Positions 36,886 to 46,246 of a DNA stretch of 64,000 bases are shown here, piece after piece. This DNA is from Dehalogenimonas lykanthroporepellens BL-DC-9 (GTDB lineage Bacteria > Chloroflexota > Dehalococcoidia > Dehalococcoidales > Dehalococcoidaceae). Both the position numbers and the translations under genes were made by a program. The DNA lies in assembly GCA_000143165.1 (NCBI GenBank), contig CP002084.1, positions 496,001-560,000 on the forward strand, in the 5' to 3' direction. Within the stretch, counting starts at the first letter, position 1, and each line of letters begins with the position of its first letter. The notes under the pieces are model-generated. The model was not told the origin of the DNA, made no database searches, and saw only the letters and a list, made by a program, of their open reading frames with translations.

Positions 36886-37605
36886 TTAGCGCTGGTCGGA
36901 CAGTTGCTGGTTAAGCTTATCGAAGCTTTCCAGCCATTTGAGCTTGACCTCGTCACTCCATTCCGGGTCGAAGGCCGGCAGTTTCTCCAGGAGCAGTCGG
37001 TTGAGGTCAGGACTGGTGGCTGTTTTTGCCGATGGCTGTGGCGGGGGGTAGGGCGATTCTGAAACCTGCTCGGGTGCCGGGTCGGGGCGAATGGAGCTGT
37101 TTTCCGGCAGTGAGCGCCGGGTTTTTCGGGACCCGCCGGCTCGGGTGGCTTTGGATTTCCGGGTGATGAAGGTGGACAGGCTGATGCCGGATTCTTCACA
37201 GATACCGATGAAGAACTTGATGCACTTGCGACTGACGTCTCCGGTGACCGGGAAATTTTCCCGGAGTTTTTCTTCCAGCTGGGAGTAGGTAGCCGAGGCT
37301 GGATCCAGCGATTCCAGGAAAAACGGATAGGCCTCATGGGCCAACTGCCGCAGGAGGTCGGCCCGCTGGGCGCCGACGGCGAATACTATCTGTCGAAGGC
37401 GGAGGGTTGGGACGCCGTTGGCGTCAATCAGTTTGAGGTATTTGAGCGCCGCTACCAGCTGGGCTCCGGTACTGCCCGAAAAACGGTCACCCCAGAAACT
37501 GCGGTCGATTCGGCTGGGTATCGCCGCTTTGAGTCCTTCAAGGAAATTCCAGAAAGTCCGGTAGGACACATACGGCGGCAACGTCCTGGTAACTGGTAAA
37601 TTCAT
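36886..37605 (-). CDS. DUF5343-like protein
   Basis: A 239-residue protein. The first ~145 residues (LPPYVSYRTFWNFLEGLKA, IPSRIDRSFWGDRFSGSTG, LVAALKYLKLID and PTLRLRQIV) match the uncharacterised DUF5343 pattern, with a winged-helix-like flavour; then comes a basic linker with many Lys/Arg/Ser/Pro (about residues 145-200) and a short helical C terminus. A DNA-binding or regulatory role is possible but unproven. I start at 37605 (MNLPVTRTLPPY); the 25 codons upstream overlap promoter-like DNA. It is divergent from the small gene at 37789. Confidence 0.65.
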   Translation of the reverse strand: MNLPVTRTLPPYVSYRTFWNFLEGLKAAIPSRIDRSFWGDRFSGSTGAQLVAALKYLKLIDANGVPTLRLRQIVFAVGAQRADLLRQLAHEAYPFFLESLDPASATYSQLEEKLRENFPVTGDVSRKCIKFFIGICEESGISLSTFITRKSKATRAGGSRKTRRSLPENSSIRPDPAPEQVSESPYPPPQPSAKTATSPDLNRLLLEKLPAFDPEWSDEVKLKWLESFDKLNQQLSDQR

Positions 37606-37631
37606 ATTCAAACAGCCCAATTTTATGCCAG

Positions 37632-37716
37632 CCGGACAAAAATAACAAGAATTTTCCGGCCTGTTTTGGACAAAAAACAAATGACTTTGGTAATTGTCCG
37701 GACGAATTCGGACAGT
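37632..37716. promoter_or_regulatory. Cluster of TTGTCC/GGACAA motifs between divergent genes
   Basis: GGACAAA occurs at about 37634 and 37668, TTGTCC at 37694-37699 and CGGACAGT near 37709-37716. The last two form a TGTCCG/TCGGACA inverted pair. Repeated motifs in a divergent promoter region suggest a regulator's binding sites (inference). Confidence 0.35.
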
Positions 37717-37718
37717 TA

Positions 37719-37747
37719 TTGACGGGTGCTTTCGGCAACGATTAAGA
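37719..37747 (+). promoter_or_regulatory. Probable promoter upstream of the small gene and ftsA
   Basis: TTGACG (37719-37724), a 17-base spacer and TTAAGA (37742-37747). Confidence 0.4.
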
Positions 37748-37788
37748 TGGCTACAAAATTTTTCCAGAAAGGCGGGAGAAAAACAAAA

Positions 37789-38007
37789 ATGGGAACAGCA
37801 ATCGACTATCAGAAACTCATGACCGAGATCGTATTCATCAATCTACCGGGGCCGGAGGAGCCGCAACCGGGGATGAGCGGCGGCGAGCTGTTGCACGGAT
37901 TCCTGGCCGAACTCAAGCGGGCACCTGATGCCAACACCAGGGCCTATATTGAAAGCATCGCCGCCAAGTGGAGCGTCCGGTTCCGCAACACCGGTAAATG
38001 CGAATAA
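37789..38007 (+). CDS. Small hypothetical protein upstream of ftsA
   Basis: A 72-residue, mostly helical soluble protein beginning GTAIDYQKLMTEIVFINLPG and ending VRFRNTGKCE. No family is recognised. GGGAG lies 11 bases before the ATG; an in-frame ATG at 37747 overlaps the -10 element. It is 67 bases ahead of ftsA on the same strand, so it may be co-transcribed with the division genes. Confidence 0.55.
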   Translation: MGTAIDYQKLMTEIVFINLPGPEEPQPGMSGGELLHGFLAELKRAPDANTRAYIESIAAKWSVRFRNTGKCE

Positions 38008-38074
38008 AGGAACCTGTCAGCCGGATGCGGATTCCGGCGGGTGTAGGGTACCAGAGAATAACTAAGGAGAAAAT

Positions 38075-39268
38075 ATGAAAAAGACGAGACTTGCAGCCAT
38101 AGACGTCGGCACCACCAAGGTGGTAACGATCATGGCTGACGCCGATGAGGCCGGTATTCGGGTGCTCGGCGTTGGGGTGACGCCGTCTCGTGGCCTGCAG
38201 AAAGGCATGGTGGTCAACCTGAACGAGGCGCGTGACGCCATCAAGCGTTCGGTGGGCATGGCTGAACAGTCGGCTGGTTACAAACTGGATGGGGCGGTAG
38301 TCAGCATTACCGGAAGACATATCCACTCCACCAACAACCGTGGCGTGGTCGCCATTTCAAGAAAAGAAGAAACGGTACGGCCGCCGGATGTGGCCCGGGT
38401 ACTGGAAGTAGCCCGCAATGTCACCATTCCCGGCGACCGGCGCATGCTTCACCTCCTGCCACTGGCCTATACTGTAGACGGCCAGGAAGGAGTCAGAAAT
38501 CCGGTCGGCATGCACGGCTTCAAGCTGGAAGTCGAAACCCACATGGTCACGGCTTCGGCGACCTCGCTGGAAAACCTGGTCAAGTGCTTCAAGGGCGCCG
38601 GCATAGGTGTGGAGGAAATTATCTTCAGCCCGCTGTCGAGCGCCGAAGCGACATTGTCCACTGATGAAATGCAGAACGGTGTGGTGCTGGCCGACATCGG
38701 CGGGGGCACCACCGATATTGCCGTCTACAAGGACGGCAATATCATCCATACCTCGGTATTGCCGGTGGCCGGCTATCAGATCACTCACGATATCTCGGTC
38801 GGCCTGGGGGTGACCTGGGAACTGGCCGAGGAAATAAAGATGCGGTACGGTTCGGTCTTTCCGGTGACCTCCGACGCTGAGGAGATGCTGTCCGAAGGCG
38901 GCCACTCCTTCCCCCATTCCCAACTGACCGAAATTATCCGGTCGCGCCTGGAAGAAATGGTGCGACTGGTGCTTATGGAAGTACCGACCGAAGATTATCA
39001 GAACCTGCTGAGGGGCGGTATAGTCTTTACCGGCGGCAGTTCCAATCTGCCCGGCCTGGCCGAGCTGGGAACGGAGGTTTCCCGGTTGCCGGTACGCATC
39101 GGCATGCCGCCGGTGATGTACGGTGTATCCGAACGTCTTAATGACCCGGCTTTCGCTACCGCCATCGGCCTGATAATGTGGAAGGTCAACGATAGGACCG
39201 GCATCCAGGTCAAAGCCGCCGGTCCGGCCGAAGGCGGAAAATTCCTTGGTCTTTTCAAGAGAAAATAA
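38075..39268 (+). CDS. ftsA: Cell division protein FtsA
   Basis: A 397-residue actin-fold ATPase that tethers FtsZ to the membrane. Phosphate-1 loop AIDVGTTKVVTIMAD, the 1C insertion (SITGRHIHSTNNRGVV), phosphate-2 VVLADIGGGTTDIAVYK and the adenosine motif GIVFTGGSSNLPGLAEL are all clear. The C-terminal basic end KFLGLFKRK fits the membrane-targeting amphipathic helix. AAGGAG precedes the ATG. ftsZ follows after 30 bases. The rest of the dcw cluster is not nearby. Confidence 0.96.
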   Translation: MKKTRLAAIDVGTTKVVTIMADADEAGIRVLGVGVTPSRGLQKGMVVNLNEARDAIKRSVGMAEQSAGYKLDGAVVSITGRHIHSTNNRGVVAISRKEETVRPPDVARVLEVARNVTIPGDRRMLHLLPLAYTVDGQEGVRNPVGMHGFKLEVETHMVTASATSLENLVKCFKGAGIGVEEIIFSPLSSAEATLSTDEMQNGVVLADIGGGTTDIAVYKDGNIIHTSVLPVAGYQITHDISVGLGVTWELAEEIKMRYGSVFPVTSDAEEMLSEGGHSFPHSQLTEIIRSRLEEMVRLVLMEVPTEDYQNLLRGGIVFTGGSSNLPGLAELGTEVSRLPVRIGMPPVMYGVSERLNDPAFATAIGLIMWKVNDRTGIQVKAAGPAEGGKFLGLFKRK

Positions 39269-39298
39269 AAACTCAATAAACTTTAATGAGGAGTAAAA

Positions 39299-40435
39299 AT
39301 GGCTAAGACTATCTATGTACCCAGTGGTGCCAGGATCAAGGTAATCGGCTGTGGCGGTGCCGGCTGTAACGCGGTCACCCGAATGGTCAGAGAACAGATT
39401 CGAGGCGTGGAATTCGTCGCCATGAATACCGACGCGCAGGCGCTGGCTGTTACCGAAGCCCCTCTGCGCATCCAGCTAGGCGAGCGCTGTACCCGCGGCC
39501 TGGGCGCCGGCGGCGACAACAGGATGGGCCGCAAGGCGGCTGAGGAAAGCAAGGAAGAAATCAAGCAGGTGGTCGGTGAATCCGACATGGTGTTTGTCAC
39601 CGCCGGCATGGGCGGCGGCACCGGTACCGGTTCGGCGGCTGTCGTAGCCGCCGCGGCCAAAGCCAGCGGCGCCCTGACCATCGCCGTAGTTACCAAGCCC
39701 TTCAGTTTCGAAGGCACCCACCGCACCCAGGTAGCCGAAGAAGGCATTACCGAACTGATGGACGCGGTGGATACCCTGATACTGATTCCCAATGACCGAT
39801 TGTTCGAGATCTGCGACCAGAAGACCGGTGTCGATGGCGCCTTCCGCATGGCCGATGAAGTGTTGCACCATGGTGTACAGGCCATCGCCGAGGTTATTAC
39901 CGTTCCCGGCATTATCAACCTGGACTTCGCTGATGTTCGTGCGGTGATGCAGGATGCCGGCCCGGCCTGGATGAGCATCGGGCATGGCAAGGGCCAGAAC
40001 CGGGCGGTGGAAGCCGCCCGTCAGGCGCTGACCAGTCCTCTGCTGGACGTTTCGGTCGAAGGCTCCAAAGGTTGTATCTTCAACGTTGTCGGTAACAGCT
40101 CGCTGTCGTTGTTCGAGGTCAATGAGGCCGCCGATGTCATCCGCCAGGCAGTTGATCCCGAAGCCAACGTCATCTTCGGCGTGACCGTCGATGAATCCAT
40201 GAAGGACGAGGTGAGGTTGACCCTCATCGCTACCGGTTTCGCTGACCGGATGACCTCGCTGGACAGCCGTGACAAGGAGATTACCCGACTATTACGCAAT
40301 ATCAAGACTGAAAAGGAACTGGAAATCCCGGCATTTCTGCGGCAACGCGGATTGATGGGGGCCAACCGCCGGCCTGAGCCGGTTGCCCGTCCCGCTGCGC
40401 CCGTTTCAAATAACAGCTTCCAGAAACGCTGGTAA
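39299..40435 (+). CDS. ftsZ: Cell division protein FtsZ
   Basis: A 378-residue tubulin-fold GTPase forming the division ring. Motifs: KVIGCGGAGCNAVTRMV, the tubulin signature GMGGGTGTGSAAVVA near residue 105, and the T7 loop NLDFADVRAVM. The C-terminal linker (PEPVARPAAPVSNNSF) is short and the conserved terminal FtsA-binding peptide is poorly kept (FQKRW). AGGAG precedes the ATG. Confidence 0.97.
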   Translation: MAKTIYVPSGARIKVIGCGGAGCNAVTRMVREQIRGVEFVAMNTDAQALAVTEAPLRIQLGERCTRGLGAGGDNRMGRKAAEESKEEIKQVVGESDMVFVTAGMGGGTGTGSAAVVAAAAKASGALTIAVVTKPFSFEGTHRTQVAEEGITELMDAVDTLILIPNDRLFEICDQKTGVDGAFRMADEVLHHGVQAIAEVITVPGIINLDFADVRAVMQDAGPAWMSIGHGKGQNRAVEAARQALTSPLLDVSVEGSKGCIFNVVGNSSLSLFEVNEAADVIRQAVDPEANVIFGVTVDESMKDEVRLTLIATGFADRMTSLDSRDKEITRLLRNIKTEKELEIPAFLRQRGLMGANRRPEPVARPAAPVSNNSFQKRW

Positions 40436-40456
40436 CCCTGGTTATTCCCTGGACTC

Positions 40457-40486
40457 GGGGTGGCGGGTGGTTACCGCCACCCCGCC
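40457..40486 (+). other. Strong hairpin shortly after ftsZ
   Basis: CGGGGTGGCGG-gtggtta-CCGCCACCCCG is an 11-bp perfect stem about 20 bases past the ftsZ stop. It has no U-run, so it may protect the mRNA end or pause polymerase and not terminate by itself. Confidence 0.5.
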
Positions 40487-40561
40487 TGGAATCTGTTGAC
40501 CGGTTATCAGCCGTCACCGGGACGAAAACTCCGTAAACACGATTCTTCCCGCCTCATGATA

Positions 40562-40615
40562 AAAGAAGAAGACCGTCGGGCCTCCTCCTCCCCCGACGGT
40601 CTTCTTCTTTCATTT
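40562..40615. terminator. Bidirectional intrinsic terminator between ftsZ and the Ala-rich gene
   Basis: A 19-bp stem AAAGAAGAAGACCGTCGGG and its inverse flank a nine-base loop, followed by CATTTATT. It lies between convergent genes and can serve both. Confidence 0.88.
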
Positions 40616-40643
40616 ATTGCCGTTTACGATTACTGGTTTCAGT

Positions 40644-43016
40644 CTAGTTGATGGCACCAAGGGCTACCGCAAACATTACCGCGGCCAGAACGATACTGAG
40701 ATTGATGACCACCAAAAGGGTGATCCAGGTGCCGCTGGTGAGGCGTTTGATGACAGCCTTGACCATTGCCTCTTCAGCCTTGGACAAGGCTTCGTTGGCC
40801 GCCTCACGGGCTGAGACGGCCATGTTTGCGGCCCGGGCGGATGATTCACGGGAAGAAGCCGCTGAATCTTCGGCGGCGCGAACGGCGGTATCGGCGGCAT
40901 TTCTGGCCGCCGACTCTGCCCGTTCGGCGCGGGCCCCGGCTTCTTCGGCCGCTTTTTTTGCGGTGGTGGCGACAGATTCAGCTTCCCTGGCCGATTTTTC
41001 CGCCCGCTCGGCGGCTTCAGCCGCCAGACGGGAAGCCCGGTCGATGGCTTCCCGGGCGCTGGCCTCGGCCTTGCCGGCCGCTTCTACCGCCGCCGCGGAG
41101 GCGGCTTCAGCTTTCTCAGCGGCTTCAGCGGCGGACCGGGAAGCCGCTGAAGAGGCTTCACGAGCCGATTTGGTCGATAAATCAGCCGAAGCACGGGCGG
41201 CGGCCTCGGCCTGGGCGGCGGCTTCAGTTGCGGCTTTCGCGGCTTCTTCGGCTTTGCGTACCGCTTCATTAGCGGCGTTTTCCGCCTGTGAGGTGGCTTT
41301 TTCGGTCAGGGATTCGAAAGAGGCCACCGCTGACCGGACGCTTTTATCGGCGGCCTGAGCCTGAGCTGAAGCGGACTCGGCGGCGGCGCGAGCCGATCGG
41401 GATGTTTCAGTGGCTGAGGCCGCGGCTTTTTCGGCTTTACTCACCGCCTCGGCGGCGGCGGCTTCAGCCTGGGCGGTGGCCTGCGCGGTGGTTTTCTGGA
41501 AATTCTCCACTGCCTCCCGGGCGCTGTGGTCTGCAGTTTCGGCTCGTAATGACGCGGCTTCAGCCGCTTCCCGGGCCAGACGTGAGGTTTCGGTGGCTCT
41601 GGCGGCGGCGTCTTCGGCCGCCTTTTTGACCTCCAAAGCCCGAGAATTGGCCGATTCTATGGTCTGTGACGTTAACCGGTCGGCGGCTTCACCGGCGGTA
41701 TCAACCAGGCTGTCGCCGGCTTCATCGGCTTTTCCAGCCTGAACCTTGACGGCCAGAGCGGTATCGAATCCCTGGCGGGCGGCTGACTTGGCGGCGTTGC
41801 CGGCTTCAACGACGCCGGCTGAAGAATCGCCTTCAATATGGGTGGCTGCTTCCAGGGCGACGTCACCGGCGATATTGGCTAGTTCGGAACGACGGGCGGT
41901 ATCTTCAGCCGCCCGGAAAGCGGCGGCGGCGGCTGACTTGGCGGCCCGGCCGGCCCTGAGTGCCCGGGTTATGGTTTCCCGGCTTGGTTCGTGTAACAAC
42001 GCTGACGCCACTTCAGCGGCGTCGGCGGCGGCTTTTTCCGCCTGACTGCCGGCGGCCAGGGCTTCTTCAATGGAGTTTTCCAGGGCTTCCCTGGTGGACA
42101 AGGCGGTAAGTTCGGCGCGGGCGGCGGCTTCTTCCGCGGCGCGGGCGGCCGCCTGGGCCGACTCGAGGGCGGTCATTTCGACATCCTGGGCTTTCGCGGT
42201 AGCTTCTTCGGCGGCATACTTGGCGGCCCGGGCGGTCTTTTCCGCCTGAGCGGCGGCTTCTTCGGCCCGGTGGGCGGCTTCCGAAGCGACCTGAGAAGCC
42301 TGCTCGGCGGCTGATCTGGCGGCGTTGGAGGCTGATTCAGAACGCGCGGCGGCGTCTTCGGCCAGACGCCGGGCTTCTTCTGCCGAATCCAGGGCTTTGG
42401 TGGCGGCTTCCTGCGCCTTGCGCATGGCTTCAGCGGCGGCTTCCTGGACGGATCGAGACGATTCTTCGGCCCTGGCGGCGGCGGCCAGGGCGGCCTCGCG
42501 CGCGGCGTCAGATGCTTTTCGGGATTCTTCGGCCATGCGCTGGGCGGCCAGTCCGGCGGTTTCGGCGCGCCTGGCGGCTTCGTCTGAAACCTTAGCCGCT
42601 TCTTCCGCGGCGGTCCTGGCCGAAGCTCCGGCTATCTCGGCCTTTTGGGCGGCTTCATCGGCGGTTTTCTGAAAAACCTGAGCCGCCGTTTCAGCGCCCT
42701 GCTTGGCTTCCTCCGCTTTGCCGGCGGCCTCATCGGCGGCTTTCTTGGCTTCGCTGGCCGCGGTGGCTGCCGCCCGGGTGGCCTTTTCAGCGGCTTGCTC
42801 TCCGGCCTGGCGGGCTTCCACGGCTCTTTTATCGGCTTCGTGAGCGGCTTTGGTGGCGTTGTCTGCGGCACCGGAAGCCTGGGCGGCGGCGGCTTCCGCC
42901 TGGCGGGCGGCCTGAACCGCCGCCCGGATATTGGCATCCATCTCATCGAGAATCTGGGGCAGAGGCTTGATCAGGATTTGCGGTTCTGGTTCGTGGGAAT
43001 CCGGGCTTTTACTCAT
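40644..43016 (-). CDS. Giant Ala-rich tail-anchored coiled-coil protein
   Basis: A 790-residue protein of unknown function. The first ~25 residues are Pro-rich (HEPEPQILIKPLPQILDEMD); residues ~30-750 are an almost continuous helix of Ala with regularly placed Glu, Lys, Arg and Ser; the end (VIKRLTSGTWITLLVVINLSIVLAAVMFAVALGAIN, split here around TWITLLVVINLSIVLAAVM) is one membrane helix. It would sit in the cytoplasm anchored by its tail. Two adjacent blocks near residues 495-615, each starting ATETSR, align with a 61-residue offset, showing internal duplication. A middle part (about residues 370-450) is less regular. The start is 43016 with AGGA before it. It converges on ftsZ. Confidence 0.7.
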   Translation of the reverse strand: MSKSPDSHEPEPQILIKPLPQILDEMDANIRAAVQAARQAEAAAAQASGAADNATKAAHEADKRAVEARQAGEQAAEKATRAAATAASEAKKAADEAAGKAEEAKQGAETAAQVFQKTADEAAQKAEIAGASARTAAEEAAKVSDEAARRAETAGLAAQRMAEESRKASDAAREAALAAAARAEESSRSVQEAAAEAMRKAQEAATKALDSAEEARRLAEDAAARSESASNAARSAAEQASQVASEAAHRAEEAAAQAEKTARAAKYAAEEATAKAQDVEMTALESAQAAARAAEEAAARAELTALSTREALENSIEEALAAGSQAEKAAADAAEVASALLHEPSRETITRALRAGRAAKSAAAAAFRAAEDTARRSELANIAGDVALEAATHIEGDSSAGVVEAGNAAKSAARQGFDTALAVKVQAGKADEAGDSLVDTAGEAADRLTSQTIESANSRALEVKKAAEDAAARATETSRLAREAAEAASLRAETADHSAREAVENFQKTTAQATAQAEAAAAEAVSKAEKAAASATETSRSARAAAESASAQAQAADKSVRSAVASFESLTEKATSQAENAANEAVRKAEEAAKAATEAAAQAEAAARASADLSTKSAREASSAASRSAAEAAEKAEAASAAAVEAAGKAEASAREAIDRASRLAAEAAERAEKSAREAESVATTAKKAAEEAGARAERAESAARNAADTAVRAAEDSAASSRESSARAANMAVSAREAANEALSKAEEAMVKAVIKRLTSGTWITLLVVINLSIVLAAVMFAVALGAIN

Positions 43017-43224
43017 GATTATCCTGGTCCTCCGTCTGATTATTAATGGCCGGTCGATTCCGGTTTTGTCGGAATGCGTAAAGTGAATGCGACCGTAATT
43101 TAATTTAATGCCTGGGTAGGGTTGTGTCAACCGCTGAGAACTTCCGGTTTCCAGGCAACATATTGAATTATATCGTTAACGCCGGGAAGTCGCGATATGA
43201 TATTATTGACATAATAAAAAATAT

Positions 43225-44367
43225 ATGTCCGACCTTTCGCTGTATTTTCACCTGCCCTTCTGCCGCCGCCGATGCCGTTACTGTTCTTTTGTAACTCAGG
43301 CCGGGCGGGAAGCCCTCATACCGGAATATGTCGCCGCCCTGGAAGCCGAACTGCGGCTGAGACGCCGTTCGGGGGCAGTCGTCCGGACCATTTATTTCGG
43401 CGGTGGTACCCCCAGTCTGGCCGGGGCCGAACTCATCGGCCGGCTGGTGAGAGCGGTAGCCGACGAATATGAAATCGGTCCCGGGGCTGAAATCACCCTG
43501 GAAACCAATCCAGGCACTGTGGAAATGGCGGGGTTTCGGGGATTTCGCGCCGCCGGCATCAACCGCCTGAGCCTGGGCGCCCAGAGTCTGGCCGACCGGG
43601 AGCTGGAATACCTGGGCCGGACACATTCGGCCGACCGGGTCGGTGAGGCGGTCGAAGAAGCCCGGCGGGCGGGTTTCGATAACATCAGCCTGGACTTCAT
43701 CTACGGCCTGCCGGGGCGGTCGCCGGTTGACTGGCGCCGGATGCTGGCCGATATCACCACTTTGGGCGCGGAGCATCTGTCGTTTTACGGTTTGAGCATT
43801 GACGCCGGTACACCGCTGGCAGAGGCAGTGGCGGCGGGCCGGGATGAACCGGTCGACCCTGATGCCGCGGCCGACGAGTACGAGTCAGCGAGCGACTGCC
43901 TGGAACGGGCCGGTTACCTTCAGTACGAAATATCCAACTGGGCCGCACCCGGCCGGGAAAGCCGTCATAACCTGGTGTACTGGCAGGGCGGGGAGTATCT
44001 GGGACTGGGTGCCGGGGCTCATTCCTACGCTGACGGTCGGCGAACGGCCAATTCCCCGGACACGGATGAATACCTGGAGTGCCTGGTGGAGCGCCGGTCA
44101 GCCGGCGTTTTCGAAGAAACGATAACCCCGGAGATGGGGCTGAGCGAGACGGTGATACTGGGACTCCGGCTGAACCGGGGGGTGTCGGCGGGTGACATCC
44201 GCCGGCGGTTTGGTATAGACTTATTCAGCGCTTACGCGACTGAAATAGAAGAGTTGCGTAGCTTCGGTTTACTGGAACCAAGCGGCCGGGAAAACCTGCG
44301 GCTGACCCGGCGCGGCCGTCTTCTGGGCAATGAGGTTTTTCTGCGTTTTTTGCCATTTTCAGATTAA
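43225..44367 (+). CDS. hemW: Heme chaperone HemW (coproporphyrinogen III oxidase-like radical SAM)
   Basis: A 380-residue radical SAM protein. The cluster motif CRRRCRYCSF (CxxxCxxC) lies near residue 14; FGGGTPSL, ETNPGTV, GVQS-like LSLGAQSL and LDFIYGLPG are family signatures; the C-terminal HemW domain includes YEISNWA and a final winged part. HemW binds heme rather than acting as the oxygen-independent oxidase HemN, which has one more conserved Cys after the motif; here Phe follows, supporting HemW. lepA starts ten bases later, the common hemW-lepA pairing. Confidence 0.92.
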   Translation: MSDLSLYFHLPFCRRRCRYCSFVTQAGREALIPEYVAALEAELRLRRRSGAVVRTIYFGGGTPSLAGAELIGRLVRAVADEYEIGPGAEITLETNPGTVEMAGFRGFRAAGINRLSLGAQSLADRELEYLGRTHSADRVGEAVEEARRAGFDNISLDFIYGLPGRSPVDWRRMLADITTLGAEHLSFYGLSIDAGTPLAEAVAAGRDEPVDPDAAADEYESASDCLERAGYLQYEISNWAAPGRESRHNLVYWQGGEYLGLGAGAHSYADGRRTANSPDTDEYLECLVERRSAGVFEETITPEMGLSETVILGLRLNRGVSAGDIRRRFGIDLFSAYATEIEELRSFGLLEPSGRENLRLTRRGRLLGNEVFLRFLPFSD

Positions 44368-44376
44368 AGGATACCT

Positions 44377-46200
44377 ATGGGACAGAGCAACATTCGTAAT
44401 TTTTGTATCATCGCGCATATCGACCATGGAAAATCGACCCTGGCCGACCGCCTGATAGAGAGCACCGGCGCCATGCGCCGGGAAGAAATGGCCGAGCAGG
44501 TCATGGACCGGATGGAACTGGAGCGGGAGCGAGGCATCACCATCAAGGCCAAGGCGATGCGGCTGAATTATATCGCGGCTGACGGCAACACTTACCTGTT
44601 GAATCTCATCGATACCCCCGGCCATGTCGATTTCTCCTATGAGGTATCCCGCACCCTGGCGGCTTGTGAGGGTGCGGTGCTGCTTATCGATGTCACCCAG
44701 GGCATCCAGGCCCAGACCCTGGCCAATGTCTATCTGGCCATGGAACACAACCTTGAGATAATTCCGGTATTGAATAAGGTGGATCTGCCCAGCGGTGAAC
44801 CGGAACGGGTCATGGATGAAGTCGAAAGCGTGCTGGGTTACGGGGAACAAGAGACCCTCAAGGTTTCCGGCAAGACCGGACAGGGTGTCCGCGAACTGCT
44901 GGAGGCGGTGGTCGAACGGGTGCCGCCGCCTTCCGGGGACCGGTCGCAACCGCTGAGGGCCCTTATCTTCGATTCCCATTATGACCCTTACAAGGGGGTT
45001 ATCGCTTATCTCAGGGTAGTGGACGGCCGGATAGCCAGCGGCGATCGGCTTAAACTGATGGGGCAGGGCACTGTCCTGGAAGTCCTTGAGGTCGGTTATT
45101 TCAACCCCCGGGAGTGTCCGGTGGCCAGTCTGTCCGCGGGTGAGGTGGGTTATATCGCTACCGGTCTCAAGACCGTCGGCGACTGCTCGGTCGGCGATAC
45201 GGTTACTTCTGTGGCTACGCCTGCCGCTGAACCGCTGGCGGCTTACCGTCCGGCCAAACCGATGGTGTTCGCCGGGATTTATCCGACGCAGGCATCCGAC
45301 TATCATGAATTGCGCGAGGCTATGGAGAAGCTCAAGCTGAACGATGCCTCGCTGTCCTATGAGATGGAAAACAGCCCTCTGCTGGGCCACGGCTTCCGTT
45401 GCGGCTTCCTGGGACTTCTGCATATGGATATTGTCTATGAGCGGCTGGAAAGGGAGTTCGGCCTGTCGCTGGTGGTGACGGCCCCGGCAGTCAGTTATTA
45501 CATCACGCTGACCGACGGCGAGGTGATTACAGTGGTCAATCCTTCCGAACTACCGACACCTGCGGAAATCGCCCGGATGGAGGAGCCCTGGGTCAAAATC
45601 AGAGTGCTGGTGCCGTCCCGGTATATCGGCGCGGTGATGGAACTGGAACGCGAATTCGGCGGCATCCATCGCCATACCGAATTTCTGGGCCATTCCACCG
45701 GTAGCGAGGGCTCTCAGCGGGTTCAACTAGATTACGATATGCCGCTCCGGTCAATGCTGACGACCTTCTATGACCAGCTCAAGAGCCGTACTAACGGCTA
45801 TGCCTCCCTGGATTACGAGTTCGACGGATACCGTGACGCCCGCCTGGTGAAGATAGACGTGCTGGTCAACAACATACTGGTGGACGCTTTTTCCCGCATC
45901 GTGCCGCCGGAACAGGCTCAAGATGTCGGCAAGTCTCTGGTCCACAAGCTGAAGGAGGTGATTCCTCGCCAGATGTTCACTATTCCCATCCAGGCGGCGG
46001 TCGGCGGCCGGATAGTGGCCCGGGCGGATATCCCGGCCAAACGCAAGGATGTGCTGGCCAAGTGTTACGGCGGTGATATCACCCGTAAGCGTAAACTCCT
46101 GGAAAAACAGAAAGAAGGCAAGAAAAAGATGAAGACCATCGGGCAGGTCGAAGTGCCGAAGGAAGCCTTTTTAAGTGTTCTGAAAACCGATTTGAAATAG
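44377..46200 (+). CDS. lepA: Elongation factor 4 (LepA), ribosome back-translocase GTPase
   Basis: A 607-residue translational GTPase. The G1 loop [16 protein letters not shown]3 [12 protein letters not shown] and G4 NKVDLP precede EF-G-like domains II, III and V; the LepA-specific C-terminal domain ends [15 protein letters not shown] with KKKMK. It is full-length, preceded by AAAGGATACC, and translationally close to hemW. Confidence 0.96.
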   Translation: MGQSNIRNFCIIAHIDHGKSTLADRLIESTGAMRREEMAEQVMDRMELERERGITIKAKAMRLNYIAADGNTYLLNLIDTPGHVDFSYEVSRTLAACEGAVLLIDVTQGIQAQTLANVYLAMEHNLEIIPVLNKVDLPSGEPERVMDEVESVLGYGEQETLKVSGKTGQGVRELLEAVVERVPPPSGDRSQPLRALIFDSHYDPYKGVIAYLRVVDGRIASGDRLKLMGQGTVLEVLEVGYFNPRECPVASLSAGEVGYIATGLKTVGDCSVGDTVTSVATPAAEPLAAYRPAKPMVFAGIYPTQASDYHELREAMEKLKLNDASLSYEMENSPLLGHGFRCGFLGLLHMDIVYERLEREFGLSLVVTAPAVSYYITLTDGEVITVVNPSELPTPAEIARMEEPWVKIRVLVPSRYIGAVMELEREFGGIHRHTEFLGHSTGSEGSQRVQLDYDMPLRSMLTTFYDQLKSRTNGYASLDYEFDGYRDARLVKIDVLVNNILVDAFSRIVPPEQAQDVGKSLVHKLKEVIPRQMFTIPIQAAVGGRIVARADIPAKRKDVLAKCYGGDITRKRKLLEKQKEGKKKMKTIGQVEVPKEAFLSVLKTDLK

Positions 46201-46246
46201 CCGCCACTCCGGTTTTCGGCTCAGACCAGATTATGTTAATATTTAA

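Noticed and set aside
40648-42672. Several long antisense ORFs within the Ala-rich gene
   Set aside because: Low-complexity GC-rich codons leave all frames open; only the minus-strand frame has a start site, a membrane anchor and full length.
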